Origin: Bacteroidetes bacterium RIFCSPLOWO2_12_FULL_37_12
GTDB taxonomy: Bacteria; Bacteroidota; Bacteroidia; 2-12-FULL-37-12
Assembly: GCA_001769655.1 (NCBI GenBank)
Contig: MEPC01000038.1
Span: 61,733-125,732, forward strand
Direction: 5' to 3'
Length of the DNA: 64,000 nt
Every line of letters starts with the position of its first letter. Positions within the stretch are counted from its first letter, which is position 1. A program made the position numbers and the translations under genes. Under the pieces are notes generated by a model. The model made no database searches, was not told the origin of the DNA, and was given only the letters and a program-made list of their open reading frames with translations. Of this stretch, positions 28,801 to 37,425 are shown in pieces.

Positions 28801-31800
28801 TGATTCTTCGTTTACGCTTTCGGTGGATACACTCCAAAGACCATCCCTTGGCGCCCTTCCTACCTCCCTCTGCTTAGAATCAGTTAACGATATCCAGCTC
28901 TTTTCGGTAGGACAAGGTATTGATACTTCCTCTTTTGTCTGGTCAGTAATACCCGCAATTCCGGCTGATTCCATACACTACCATAGTTTTCCCACTAAAG
29001 ATACGTTAGCGCATGACACCATTGAAGTCCATGTTGTTGCCGGAGGTACTTACACCTTCACAGTTATTGTAACTGACTCAAGCAATGGCTGTGTGGCTAC
29101 CTTGAATTACGATTATGTGGTAGCTGATTCGGTGGAAAACGTACTTTCTCCGGACGAAGAAATTTGCGAAGGAGATAGCTCGCAACTCAGTGTCACTGTT
29201 ACCGCCGCTACTTTCAAGTGGACTTGTGTTGCTCCTGTATCGGGTGACCCTTCACTTGCTGTTAATGGACAAGATACTACCAAAACACCTTTAGTAAAAC
29301 CCGTAGCCATAGGGGGAGTTCCTACCACTTATTTATACAGAGTGGTGAGCACAGCAGGAGTATGCTCGGATATTGATACAATTCAGATTACCGTAAATCC
29401 GGTTCGTACATCCTCTTTCACAATAGATAGTCCGATTTGCAACGGATTTTCTTCCACAGTAAATTATACAGGAAATGGAGATAAATTAACTGACATCTAC
29501 CACTGGAATTTTTCCGGTGGAAATCCTATCCCCACACCTCCCACTCCTCCAGCTCCAGGAGATAGCAGTGCCATGGAAGTGACATGGCCCGATTCCGGGG
29601 TTTATGATGTAGTACTATATGTTGAGTCATCCCTCGGATGCTTCTCCGACACTATTACCCAACAGGTTAGAGTAGTGGCTAATCCTACTTCCGAATTTAC
29701 GTTAAGTAATCAAGCATGCGTAGGTCAATTAGCCAATGGAGTGGCAACCTTTGCTGGAAAGGATACTGTAAATCCAACGTTTGCATGGAACTTTGGTTCT
29801 GGCGCAAGTCCGGGCTCCTCAACTTCAGTGGGACCTCATAATATCACTTGGGATGCCACTGGAATAAAGGTAGTGACACTTACTGTCACTAACACAGGAG
29901 GATGTGCTTCGGGTGAGACACAACATTCCATTGATATAAGACCCAGCCCAAATTTGGAATTAGGTCCCGACCGTTCTTTGTGCGACGGAAGTACGTTGAT
30001 TCTTGATGCTGATGACGGATATGTAACGTATCAATGGCAGAGAGATGGCGTTGCAACCGGAGGTAATTTTGATACGCTTAAGTTTACTGTAACCGCAGGT
30101 GTCACTACCGGAAATTATTCAGTAACTGTCACCGACGCAGATGGATGCACAAGCAGTGATAATGTCATTGTGAGCATAGGACCTTATACCCCAGCCATCA
30201 CTCCAGATCCCGGAAGCGCCTCAATTTGCCAGGGAAATTTTCTTTTATTAACTGCGGATGCAGGTGACGCCTATATATGGAGCACCGGTTCAATTACTGA
30301 TACTATTCATGCACTTTCAGCCGGAACATACACCGTAACCATTACGAATGGCGGTTGTACAGGCACTGCCGACATAGTGGCTGTAGTCCAACCTAATCCG
30401 GATGCCGGGTTTAGCATTGATGACAACACCCTTTGCTTGAATGCAACCGGATTAATAAACACAAATGAATCTGATGTCACTTTTGATTGGTTATGGAATT
30501 TTGGAGCCGGTTCATCCACAAATCCTGCCGGAGGTCCTGGTCCTATTCAAATTACATATAGTACCGCAGGAGTTAAAAACATAACTCTGTCGCTTACAAA
30601 TCTTGCAACCGGCTGTTTTAATCAACGCACTGTTCCGGTGACAGTAAATGCACTCCCCACAATCACAGCCATAAATAATTTTCCTGGAGGCCCTAAGTGC
30701 AAAGGGGACAGTGTAAACCTTTCCACTACTCCCGGTGGATTTACATCTTACCTGTGGTCATCACCGCAGGATATAGTTTTTAGAAACCCAACGAGTGCAT
30801 CCACATTCACTATTTTTAATCAATCGGGTGATATAACGGTATTGGCAACCGATGCCAATGGTTGTACGGATGACACCACTGCTTCTGTCGTTGTGAATCC
30901 ATTTCCTCTCGATAGTTCTACTACATTCTGTCAGGGAATTACCGGCACCATCGGCATCAAACCAAATGGCTTAACCATAACCGGTAATATTTGGTCTGGA
31001 GGTCCTGTTGTTATTCCCGGATTACTAACCTGCACTGTCAATCCTACTCAAACTACGACCTACAATGCCAGAGTCAGTTACTCTCCTTCCTGCGTTTCAA
31101 ATATTTCTGTAATTGCCAATGTAAATATTCCCGATACATTTGCCGACCAGGATACAGTGGAAGTTTGCGATGATGTGGCTTATAAAATTACTTTTGACAG
31201 CACCAACTTCAACTCCATTAACTGGTCTCCAGCCGATAGTATAAGTAGCACTATTTTCTTTAGTCCTACCATATTCCCGATACCGGCATTAAACAAATGC
31301 ATTGATTATAAAATTACTGTTGTTGATAAAACCAATGGATGCACCGGAGTGGATACATTTAATTTATGCAGAACCAGTTCTATAAATGCAGAAGCCGGTG
31401 CAGACACAGTTCGGCTTTGCATTATAGAAGGCGCTCCCAGTATGAATTATACATTGGATGGAACAGCATCCACCGCACAAACGCTCCGATGGGTTTCAGC
31501 AAATCCATTGATGGATGTTGCTTCCCCAACGGCTCCTGTTTTTCTTCAGGTTCCGGATAAAAATAATCCACCATTTTATAATTTCATGTTGATAGGGAGT
31601 TCCCCCGGGTGTACGAATGACACAGACAGAATCGTAGTCACTTTCTATCAATATACCAAACCCGATGGTGGTAATAATGTAACTATTTGCGGTGGCGATG
31701 TGCAATTAACTGTATTGCAAGGGTATGTCACTAATTCCTGGTATACCATCACACCAGGCGCATCGGTGAAAAATCAAACCAACCCATTAAATCCTTTAGT

Positions 31801-33667
31801 GACACCTTCGTTAAGTGCGAACCCCTCTTTATTCGTATTTCAAACAAGCAATGGGAACGGATGTATATCTACAGATACAGTGACAGTGACCATCGGAGGG
31901 TCTTTAACTCCTACGCTATTAGTCGATCCTGCAATTTCTGTATGCAACGGAGATAGTGTTCACCTGACAGCAAGCGGTGGTACGAATTATCAGTTCTTTG
32001 AAGACAATAATTCTTTGGGTGCCGCCAGTCAGATAAACAAGTATTCTTTTAAAGCGAGCGCTACACATTCTTACAAGGTCACAGCTACAGCTTCAGGTTG
32101 CGCTCCGGTAACAACGGCTCCTACTACTGTAACTGTAAGACCTCTGCCGGTGGTATCCATAATAAGTCCTGTTTTTGCTTGCGATAAAACAGACCTTCAA
32201 TTAGCCGTTGATAACAATGTGTCATTGCCTCCGTCCACTGTTGTTTGGAGTCCCACTACCGGTTTGAATAATCCTACCAGTATTACACCTGTCTTTTCAC
32301 AGCCCTTAGCAGGACAATCCTATTCATTTAAAGTGGTTGGAACACTTACTGCCTGCAAAGACAGTGATGTGGTAAACTTTACTGCTAATGCATTACCCGT
32401 AGCCGATGCCGGGCAGAATGACACTATATGTGCTAACGAAACGGTACAGATAGGACCGGTAAACAATCCAGGCAATCAATATAAATATACATGGACTTCT
32501 GTTCCTTCTGGTCTGGTTAACGATTCTACTCTATTAAATCCAACCACCGCTCCGTTAAGCTCAAATCAAACGTTTACTTTTACTTTGCTTGACACAACAA
32601 CTCAATGTTCTGCATCGGCAAATACAACGGTAGTAGTGGGAGCTGAACCTGTCTATTCCCTTCCCACCGATACTATATTTGCATGTATCGAAGATACTGT
32701 CACTATTTCGGGTGCCACTTCAGATCCTGCCAATAAATTCAATTGGACGGCGACAGGTTACACCATTAACAATCCAAATAGTTTAACTCCCTCTGTAATT
32801 ACGTTGCCGCAAATTGATACCATTCCATTGGTGTTTAATGTAAAAAGTCCCGGCGGTTGTTTGAGAAGAGATACTATTTTCATTGGTTTATACAATGATG
32901 CATTAGCGAATTTTACGTCCGGCACTGCCTGCGCCGGTGATACTATGTTCTTTACCGATAGTTCCTCAAGAGCTTTCCGCTGGCTATGGGATTTTGGTGA
33001 TGCCGCTGTCACTAATGACACTTCAACATCAAAAGACACTGGTTATGTTTACACAGCAGGTGGCACGTATAGCGTGAACCTGACCATAAACAAGGGTTCC
33101 AAAAATTGCGAGAGTAATGTGCAAAAGGTGGTTTCTGTATTCGGAACGCCCAATGCAAAATTTACTGTGGACAAACCTGAAAAAGAGGTCTATCCTTTAT
33201 ATACATTTACCAACCTGACTTCCGGTCTGGATAATACAATGACGGTAGAGTGGGATTTCGGAGATGGCACTACGTTAGTTGACAACGGTAAAACAGTGAC
33301 ACATAAATACACGTTTGCCGATGAGGATAGTTTCAAAGTGGTAATGAAAGTCACTAATCAGGATGGTTGTCTGGATTCATTCTCTTTAAAACGGGATATT
33401 GGCATGGATGCACCTTATGATTATCCAAACGTATTTACTCCCAATGGAGACGGGACTAATGATGCATTTATCATCCGGGGATTGGAAGTATTTCAAAGTT
33501 CCAACTTAGTCGTCTTTAACCGTTGGGGAGCGGAGGTTTATCGTAAAAAGAATTATCAGAATGACTGGAAAGCGGAAGGCGTGTCGGACGGTGTTTACTA
33601 CTGGATAATGGAATACAATTATAAAACGCGAGGAACGCTGAAGGGGTGGTTGACGGTGATCAGGTAG
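25880..33667 (+). CDS. Giant PKD/Ig-like adhesin with T9SS type B C-terminal domain
   Basis: 2595 residues. Signal peptide MKKQLFSLTALFFFTLVYAFGQ. The rest is a chain of PKD/SprB-type beta-sandwich domains, each opening with a Cys and closing with a tyrosine-corner-like strand (CEGDSSQLSVTV, SYTLNVVDSKTC, GTYTVTITNGGCT, KNITLSLTNLATGC, VEWDFGDGTTL, MKVTNQDGC). The C-terminal ~90 residues start YPNVFTPNGDGTNDAFIIRG and continue VVFNRWGAEVYRKK, the gliding-motility/type B sorting domain. Inferred to be a type IX secreted, surface-attached adhesin or gliding-type protein. It lies directly after the IS200-like unit. It contains thirteen GTGNCAC sites, more than any other gene here. Confidence 0.9.
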   Translation: MKKQLFSLTALFFFTLVYAFGQSDSCGIATFLCGNNTNQNTQASSSTIDIPGNTICGLAITSNIVWYQVKGKKGGGTATINFSGVDSTTFKVGAFSGSCGSLTAVPDVNGCIRSNGSFSIQFAVLEDSIYHIAIDDEGKVEKKFTVNASGEVIENPKDVLALSDFVFNPLIGCLSDIEEDSVLFSTAIDATDSLRLGSNVRLFFSSDHGKTQYIHFSNSQQDNDSLVSYDSPGTYSPALRALNECPVDTTQAMLTNLSDLNVVDLVGSIAFRPITGTETANTTLASNPQMCGFDTIMFKGTANITPGGLDSPYDQTYTSEWKWIFGDPASGSLDTVIHTVGVDVFNNGVGCNRDSSVVRHSYGGRITPFFVTLIIQGQCGPDTVKDFLVDADTFKVQVSPDQEVCQGTPIDNLDTLTTQGTPPPSQPFSFYQWSKVSGPAVKIDSVNRPLTTFNFGTNLLNPGVYVFEFIIRDAEGCQARDSAQITINPRPIVTLPDTIGKICAYYPVPFDVALPFDTVSVTSGTPPYTFLWSPATDLSDPNIQNPISTPANTQSYTLNVVDSKTCDTTSLPMVVYVFPKPNPTPDPEQLCVNEVPLTAAFTIEWPEGSVNEPLGPHGAVNPYDSTINPSLNQPPDFVQDTIKWFPSTDYYVLDLASATDFQTATFTDTVTITADFTKSTKPRFVGIYDFEVWATNGSTGCLDTITGGFSVYDTITSATISASKTIMCENDSTQLDMVVDIPITPPIQLTYVWYRRNVSTGAIVPFSLATPPFFIQRPEGDWDFWAEVTNGDTSGTCSKNSDTIRVSVNSAPIVVATALEDTLCEADTITLDGSGSTYNPGSATIKWVSESGTPIENDTLITTTAIITKSERFRLVILYGSSVPPCSDTAFVDVNFHNKPAATFTLSKTDVCPASPDTVVLDGTGSNTDPRTTYAWSANIPGVTFDDGTALITTARNVIGQTIFTLTVTDSTRCDSSFTLSVDTLQRPSLGALPTSLCLESVNDIQLFSVGQGIDTSSFVWSVIPAIPADSIHYHSFPTKDTLAHDTIEVHVVAGGTYTFTVIVTDSSNGCVATLNYDYVVADSVENVLSPDEEICEGDSSQLSVTVTAATFKWTCVAPVSGDPSLAVNGQDTTKTPLVKPVAIGGVPTTYLYRVVSTAGVCSDIDTIQITVNPVRTSSFTIDSPICNGFSSTVNYTGNGDKLTDIYHWNFSGGNPIPTPPTPPAPGDSSAMEVTWPDSGVYDVVLYVESSLGCFSDTITQQVRVVANPTSEFTLSNQACVGQLANGVATFAGKDTVNPTFAWNFGSGASPGSSTSVGPHNITWDATGIKVVTLTVTNTGGCASGETQHSIDIRPSPNLELGPDRSLCDGSTLILDADDGYVTYQWQRDGVATGGNFDTLKFTVTAGVTTGNYSVTVTDADGCTSSDNVIVSIGPYTPAITPDPGSASICQGNFLLLTADAGDAYIWSTGSITDTIHALSAGTYTVTITNGGCTGTADIVAVVQPNPDAGFSIDDNTLCLNATGLINTNESDVTFDWLWNFGAGSSTNPAGGPGPIQITYSTAGVKNITLSLTNLATGCFNQRTVPVTVNALPTITAINNFPGGPKCKGDSVNLSTTPGGFTSYLWSSPQDIVFRNPTSASTFTIFNQSGDITVLATDANGCTDDTTASVVVNPFPLDSSTTFCQGITGTIGIKPNGLTITGNIWSGGPVVIPGLLTCTVNPTQTTTYNARVSYSPSCVSNISVIANVNIPDTFADQDTVEVCDDVAYKITFDSTNFNSINWSPADSISSTIFFSPTIFPIPALNKCIDYKITVVDKTNGCTGVDTFNLCRTSSINAEAGADTVRLCIIEGAPSMNYTLDGTASTAQTLRWVSANPLMDVASPTAPVFLQVPDKNNPPFYNFMLIGSSPGCTNDTDRIVVTFYQYTKPDGGNNVTICGGDVQLTVLQGYVTNSWYTITPGASVKNQTNPLNPLVTPSLSANPSLFVFQTSNGNGCISTDTVTVTIGGSLTPTLLVDPAISVCNGDSVHLTASGGTNYQFFEDNNSLGAASQINKYSFKASATHSYKVTATASGCAPVTTAPTTVTVRPLPVVSIISPVFACDKTDLQLAVDNNVSLPPSTVVWSPTTGLNNPTSITPVFSQPLAGQSYSFKVVGTLTACKDSDVVNFTANALPVADAGQNDTICANETVQIGPVNNPGNQYKYTWTSVPSGLVNDSTLLNPTTAPLSSNQTFTFTLLDTTTQCSASANTTVVVGAEPVYSLPTDTIFACIEDTVTISGATSDPANKFNWTATGYTINNPNSLTPSVITLPQIDTIPLVFNVKSPGGCLRRDTIFIGLYNDALANFTSGTACAGDTMFFTDSSSRAFRWLWDFGDAAVTNDTSTSKDTGYVYTAGGTYSVNLTINKGSKNCESNVQKVVSVFGTPNAKFTVDKPEKEVYPLYTFTNLTSGLDNTMTVEWDFGDGTTLVDNGKTVTHKYTFADEDSFKVVMKVTNQDGCLDSFSLKRDIGMDAPYDYPNVFTPNGDGTNDAFIIRGLEVFQSSNLVVFNRWGAEVYRKKNYQNDWKAEGVSDGVYYWIMEYNYKTRGTLKGWLTVIR

Positions 33668-33710
33668 ATTATCAGGTGTATGGAGTATGGTGCAATTTCT
33701 TAGACATTAT

Positions 33711-33755
33711 ACATTTTTTGTTTAGTGTTATGTGTTAAAATTATTGAAAGTTGAG
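33711..33755. repeat. Repeat family F, copy 1 (TTGTTTAGTGTTATGTGTTAAAA)
   Basis: About 45 bp nearly identical to the reverse complement of 54860-54904 and related to 43262-43298. It fills most of the gap between the adhesin and the next gene. (Family name shortened in the motif shown.). Confidence 0.8.
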
Positions 33756-33809
33756 AGCACCATTTTTCATTGAGGAAATGAAAAAAAAATTTGCCCATCT
33801 GGTTTCATC

Positions 33810-35810
33810 ATGCTATCTAAATCACCCTTCCGTAAAATAGTTCAGTATTTTAGCAGTGTCACTATCTCTGCCGTATTATTTCTTTTCATCCTTATCATTT
33901 TCAGGATTTATGAAGCGATTGAATTTCAACATCTTTTTGAAATCAATTTATGGAGTGCCTTTGGACCTGCGTTAGGATATGATATTAAATTTTCATTTAC
34001 CGTTTGGCTAACCGGGGGCTTGATTTTCTTACCTTTTGCCATTTTTCATAAGAACACTGCCATTACTTTATTTAATGTATGGGTTATTTTTTTTATCCTG
34101 ATCCAACTTGTTCTTTTTCAATACTTCATCACCAATCTTTCACTCCTCGATAATTTATGGTTGATTTATGATTCACATGAAATTATATTTATCATTAAAA
34201 CAGAACTTAGTCATGTATCGTGGATGTTTTGGATATTCCTGGGAATTATATTAGTTTTTGGAGGTTGGTTACTTTTTTCAAATATACTCAATCGCCGAAC
34301 CGGAAAAATAATGCACCGAATTATTTTAAGCATTTATTTTTTAGGAGTATCCGTTTGCTTTATTGATTTTGCAGATTTTACGGTGAATCCATCCAGATTT
34401 AATTCTTCCTACAATTATTTTTTTGCAAATAACAAAACCCTTTTTCTTTTTTCAAATCTCTTAAAAACGCTAAACAAACCGAAACCGGAAATTGAAGTGT
34501 CTGCTGTCAAAAAAATTATCGCTTATCAAAAAATCAATTCTTCTTTCCGGTATGTAAACCAAACCTATCCGCTTTTGCATGATGAGCCATACTTGTCTGC
34601 GTTATCCCCTTTTTTCAGAAAAGATAAACACATCAAACCCAATCTTGTGTTTTTAATCATTGAGAGTTTATCGAGATCCTTTTCTGGTCCCAAAGCTTAT
34701 TATGGTTCATTTACTCCCTTTCTTGATTCACTTTCTGCGCACAGTTTATATTGGGAAAATGCGTTGAGCAACGCCCTCAGAACGTATGGAGTGTTCCCGA
34801 ATGTTTTTTCATCTGTTCCCTGGGGTTTACCTAAAGCATTCATAAATCTTAACCCTTATCCTAAATCAGAATCCATCATCCGTTTATTAAAAGTTAACGG
34901 ATACCGTTCTGCATTTTTTTATGGTTGCTGGGGCGGTTTTACCGGCTATGATCGGTTTTTAAAAAACTCTTCCATAGATTATATTATTGATAATAAGGAA
35001 TTTGATACTTTAAACTATGAACTGCCAAAAAATAAAAAGTTTGTATGGGGATATTATGACCACGATTTATTTAACCGTTCATTTGAGTTTTTAGAAAAAA
35101 CCAACGCGGAATTCCCGTATCTTCATATCTATCTTACCATAGCCATGCATAGTCCAAACGACATGTATCCTTCTGAAAAGTATAATGAAGATTATATTCA
35201 ACAATTGGTAAATGAGAAAAAAATTCCCGCCAATATTCATAAATCAATGCAGGGCAATATTATTACGTCGGTATTATACACCGATGATATTCTCAGGGAA
35301 TTTTTTAAAAAATATAAAATGCGTGAAGAATTTAAGAATACTATCTTCATAATATTTGGCGATCACAATATTTCGAGCATTCCTTTCCGGAATGAAATGG
35401 ATGTATATCACGTTCCGTTAATGATCTATTCCCCTTTGCTTATAAAAAATGACCGTTTAAAAGGGGTTGTGTCACATCGTGACATTACTCCCGCATTGCT
35501 GGGTCTTCTCGAAAAAAATTTTGGTTTCAATTTTCCTGTGATTAAGCACTGGTTAGGATTTGACCTTGATACGTCACATACATTCAGAAACCGCAATGCT
35601 TTTCAACTTGAACCGCGCAGCCCCACATTTCCAAATTATATTGAAAAAGATTTCTCAATTAAGGGTGATTTGCTTTTTAAAGTCGAAGATAATCTGGAGT
35701 TAAAAAGAATAACCAATCTGCCTTTGTTGAAAGAAATGCAACGTAATGACTCCTTATACAGATGGATAGACGAATATGTATGCGGGAAAGATATGATTAA
35801 ATGGAAATGA
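33810..35810 (+). CDS. Membrane sulfatase-fold enzyme (LTA synthase / phosphoglycerol transferase-like)
   Basis: 666 residues. About five N-terminal membrane helices (for example ISAVLFLFILIIFRIYEAI and FWIFLGIILVFGGWLLF). From about residue 275 comes a periplasmic alkaline-phosphatase-superfamily domain: NLVFLIIESLSRSF with metal-binding Glu near 287, then a Thr-containing segment NALRTYGVFPNVFSSVP as the likely nucleophile site, YYDHDLFNRSF, and IIFGDHNISSIPF with Asp-His near 518. Family knowledge: such enzymes move phosphoglycerol, phosphoethanolamine or sulfate groups on envelope polymers or lipids. Substrate not predictable. Followed by hairpin B at a convergent junction. Confidence 0.85.
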   Translation: MLSKSPFRKIVQYFSSVTISAVLFLFILIIFRIYEAIEFQHLFEINLWSAFGPALGYDIKFSFTVWLTGGLIFLPFAIFHKNTAITLFNVWVIFFILIQLVLFQYFITNLSLLDNLWLIYDSHEIIFIIKTELSHVSWMFWIFLGIILVFGGWLLFSNILNRRTGKIMHRIILSIYFLGVSVCFIDFADFTVNPSRFNSSYNYFFANNKTLFLFSNLLKTLNKPKPEIEVSAVKKIIAYQKINSSFRYVNQTYPLLHDEPYLSALSPFFRKDKHIKPNLVFLIIESLSRSFSGPKAYYGSFTPFLDSLSAHSLYWENALSNALRTYGVFPNVFSSVPWGLPKAFINLNPYPKSESIIRLLKVNGYRSAFFYGCWGGFTGYDRFLKNSSIDYIIDNKEFDTLNYELPKNKKFVWGYYDHDLFNRSFEFLEKTNAEFPYLHIYLTIAMHSPNDMYPSEKYNEDYIQQLVNEKKIPANIHKSMQGNIITSVLYTDDILREFFKKYKMREEFKNTIFIIFGDHNISSIPFRNEMDVYHVPLMIYSPLLIKNDRLKGVVSHRDITPALLGLLEKNFGFNFPVIKHWLGFDLDTSHTFRNRNAFQLEPRSPTFPNYIEKDFSIKGDLLFKVEDNLELKRITNLPLLKEMQRNDSLYRWIDEYVCGKDMIKWK

Positions 35811-35831
35811 AATGTATTCAACAAATTTTTG

Positions 35832-35870
35832 CCCCTCTCCATTTTTTTGGAGAGGGGTTGGGGTGAGGTC
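35832..35870. repeat. Hairpin repeat family B, copy 3 (possible terminator)
   Basis: CCCCTCTCC, T-rich loop, GGAGAGGGG, then TTGGGGTGAGGTC, in the 67-bp gap between two converging genes. Confidence 0.85.
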
Positions 35871-35877
35871 TTAATTA

Positions 35878-37425
35878 TTAATACTTCTTAATCCTATACT
35901 TCACTCCACCATAAACACCCGTACCGTTAGTTGTACCGATGGTCGCTTTGCTGTATTTTCCGAATAGCTGCCAGCGGGCATCAAGTTCTTGCTCAATTTT
36001 TACTCCATACGTTGATTCCAATATCTGAGGAGTCAAAACCAGTACTCCACCATCCGATAGCGAGTACGGATACAACATGTTCCCCTGAAAATATTGAATC
36101 TCAAACGATGTATAAGGAGTGATTCTGAAATGCAGGTTCAATTCCATGCTGTTACCGGATTTATTTATTTTTTCATCTTTAATCAGGGAATAAACAAGTT
36201 TTATTTCCAATCTCCGGTTTTTGAAAAACTGACTCATAAAATTGAATTGCTCTTGCCGGATTCCGGAAACACTACTGTCACTCAAAAACAAAGCGCTGAT
36301 TCCATAATTCCATAATTTAGTATAAGTGCCGAAGCCAAGATCTAAAACAAAAAAATCTTTTGTAACGGCAGAACCCGAAAATTTTTCTTTGACTGTATAA
36401 AATCCCTGATTTGAGGTTATTGAATATCCCGAATTAAAAAAATAACCAAACGAATTACGCAATCCTTCCCGGCGGTTATCGGCATTAAACCCCAGATTCA
36501 TCAGGGAGAGATAATCGGAGAAATGATAATTGTAAATTTCTGCGGTCAGAGATGAACCCTGCAAATTGCTTTCGTCCAATATATAGGATGCGTAAGCGTT
36601 TACTCTCAGAGAGGATGAAAAATCGGGAATATTATTTTGTTTGATTGGCAATGTATCCGATTTTTGAATTAGAACAGGGGGTGAAATTAAAGTCATTTTA
36701 TTCTGTTGAATCCTAAAACTGCTTTTTTTACCTTGTGACGAAAGACATTCGGTGTAATAAGCATTTGCGGTCACATCCGATGGAAAATATGTCAAATATC
36801 TTTCTAGTATCTCCCTTGCGCGGTAAAAGTCAAGGTCTGCCATTGCCAGCCATGCAAGCGTTAAATTTGCCATATAGTTCAGCGAATCACTTCTATATAA
36901 TTCCCATGCGGTTTCTTCAGCAGAAGAAAAATTTTGCATTTTTAAATCACATTCCAGAATAAGTTCATATAAACCGGTTGTATAAATGGAAAGCGAATTG
37001 GATTTCGTAAAATATTCTTTTGCTTTTCTGAAATTTCCTTTTTGCAGATATAATTTCCCCAATCTGAAATCGCTGTAAGGTCTGAGGTTGTCTTCCAACG
37101 GCAGACCCAAAATGCTGGAAATAGCTGAATCAGGATTCTGATAATAATTTTCAAATGTCTTGGATAATTTCAGATTTTCAATCCATGATGCGCTATTTTC
37201 TGATTGGTGAGATGATGCATTTCTGATTTCCTGAGAATAAATGTCAGGAATACCGAGCAAAAAAACTGTAAGGTAAACCAATCTGAAATAGATTTGCGAA
37301 AGTTTAATCAAAATGGAATAATGGAATGTTGGAATAATGGAGGAAAAACCAATATTCCAATATTCCAATATTCCTTTATTTTCGGAAATCTGTGTCTGAA
37401 GAGTATATTTTATGATTTGTTTCAT
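35878..37425 (-). CDS. TPR protein with C-terminal outer-membrane barrel-like domain
   Basis: 515 residues if ATG 37425, which overlaps the upstream stop (ATGA). The signal peptide is internal at about 45-65 (YFRLVYLTVFLLGIPDIYSQ), preceded by about 23 residues read from a GGAATATT-type palindrome. TTG 37311 would give a signal peptide at the N-terminus, so the start is uncertain. Residues about 75-215 form TPR units (LGKLYLQKGNFRKAKEYF, ALAWLAMADLDFYRAREILERYL-like). The rest is strand-rich (YSLIKDEKINKSGNSMELNLHF, GVYGGVKYRIKKY) and resembles a YaiO-type barrel. Coupled to the urea-transporter/M23 gene. Function unknown. Confidence 0.72.
   Translation of the reverse strand: MKQIIKYTLQTQISENKGILEYWNIGFSSIIPTFHYSILIKLSQIYFRLVYLTVFLLGIPDIYSQEIRNASSHQSENSASWIENLKLSKTFENYYQNPDSAISSILGLPLEDNLRPYSDFRLGKLYLQKGNFRKAKEYFTKSNSLSIYTTGLYELILECDLKMQNFSSAEETAWELYRSDSLNYMANLTLAWLAMADLDFYRAREILERYLTYFPSDVTANAYYTECLSSQGKKSSFRIQQNKMTLISPPVLIQKSDTLPIKQNNIPDFSSSLRVNAYASYILDESNLQGSSLTAEIYNYHFSDYLSLMNLGFNADNRREGLRNSFGYFFNSGYSITSNQGFYTVKEKFSGSAVTKDFFVLDLGFGTYTKLWNYGISALFLSDSSVSGIRQEQFNFMSQFFKNRRLEIKLVYSLIKDEKINKSGNSMELNLHFRITPYTSFEIQYFQGNMLYPYSLSDGGVLVLTPQILESTYGVKIEQELDARWQLFGKYSKATIGTTNGTGVYGGVKYRIKKY
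37315..37374. repeat. GGAATATT palindromic repeat (family K) at a gene start
   Basis: GGAATAATGGAATGTTGG, then 17 bp, then CCAATATTCCAATATTCC: an inverted repeat of 6-8 bp subunits. It lies between the coupled start codon 37425 and the signal peptide of the TPR/barrel gene, so it is in frame if that start is used. Confidence 0.8.
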
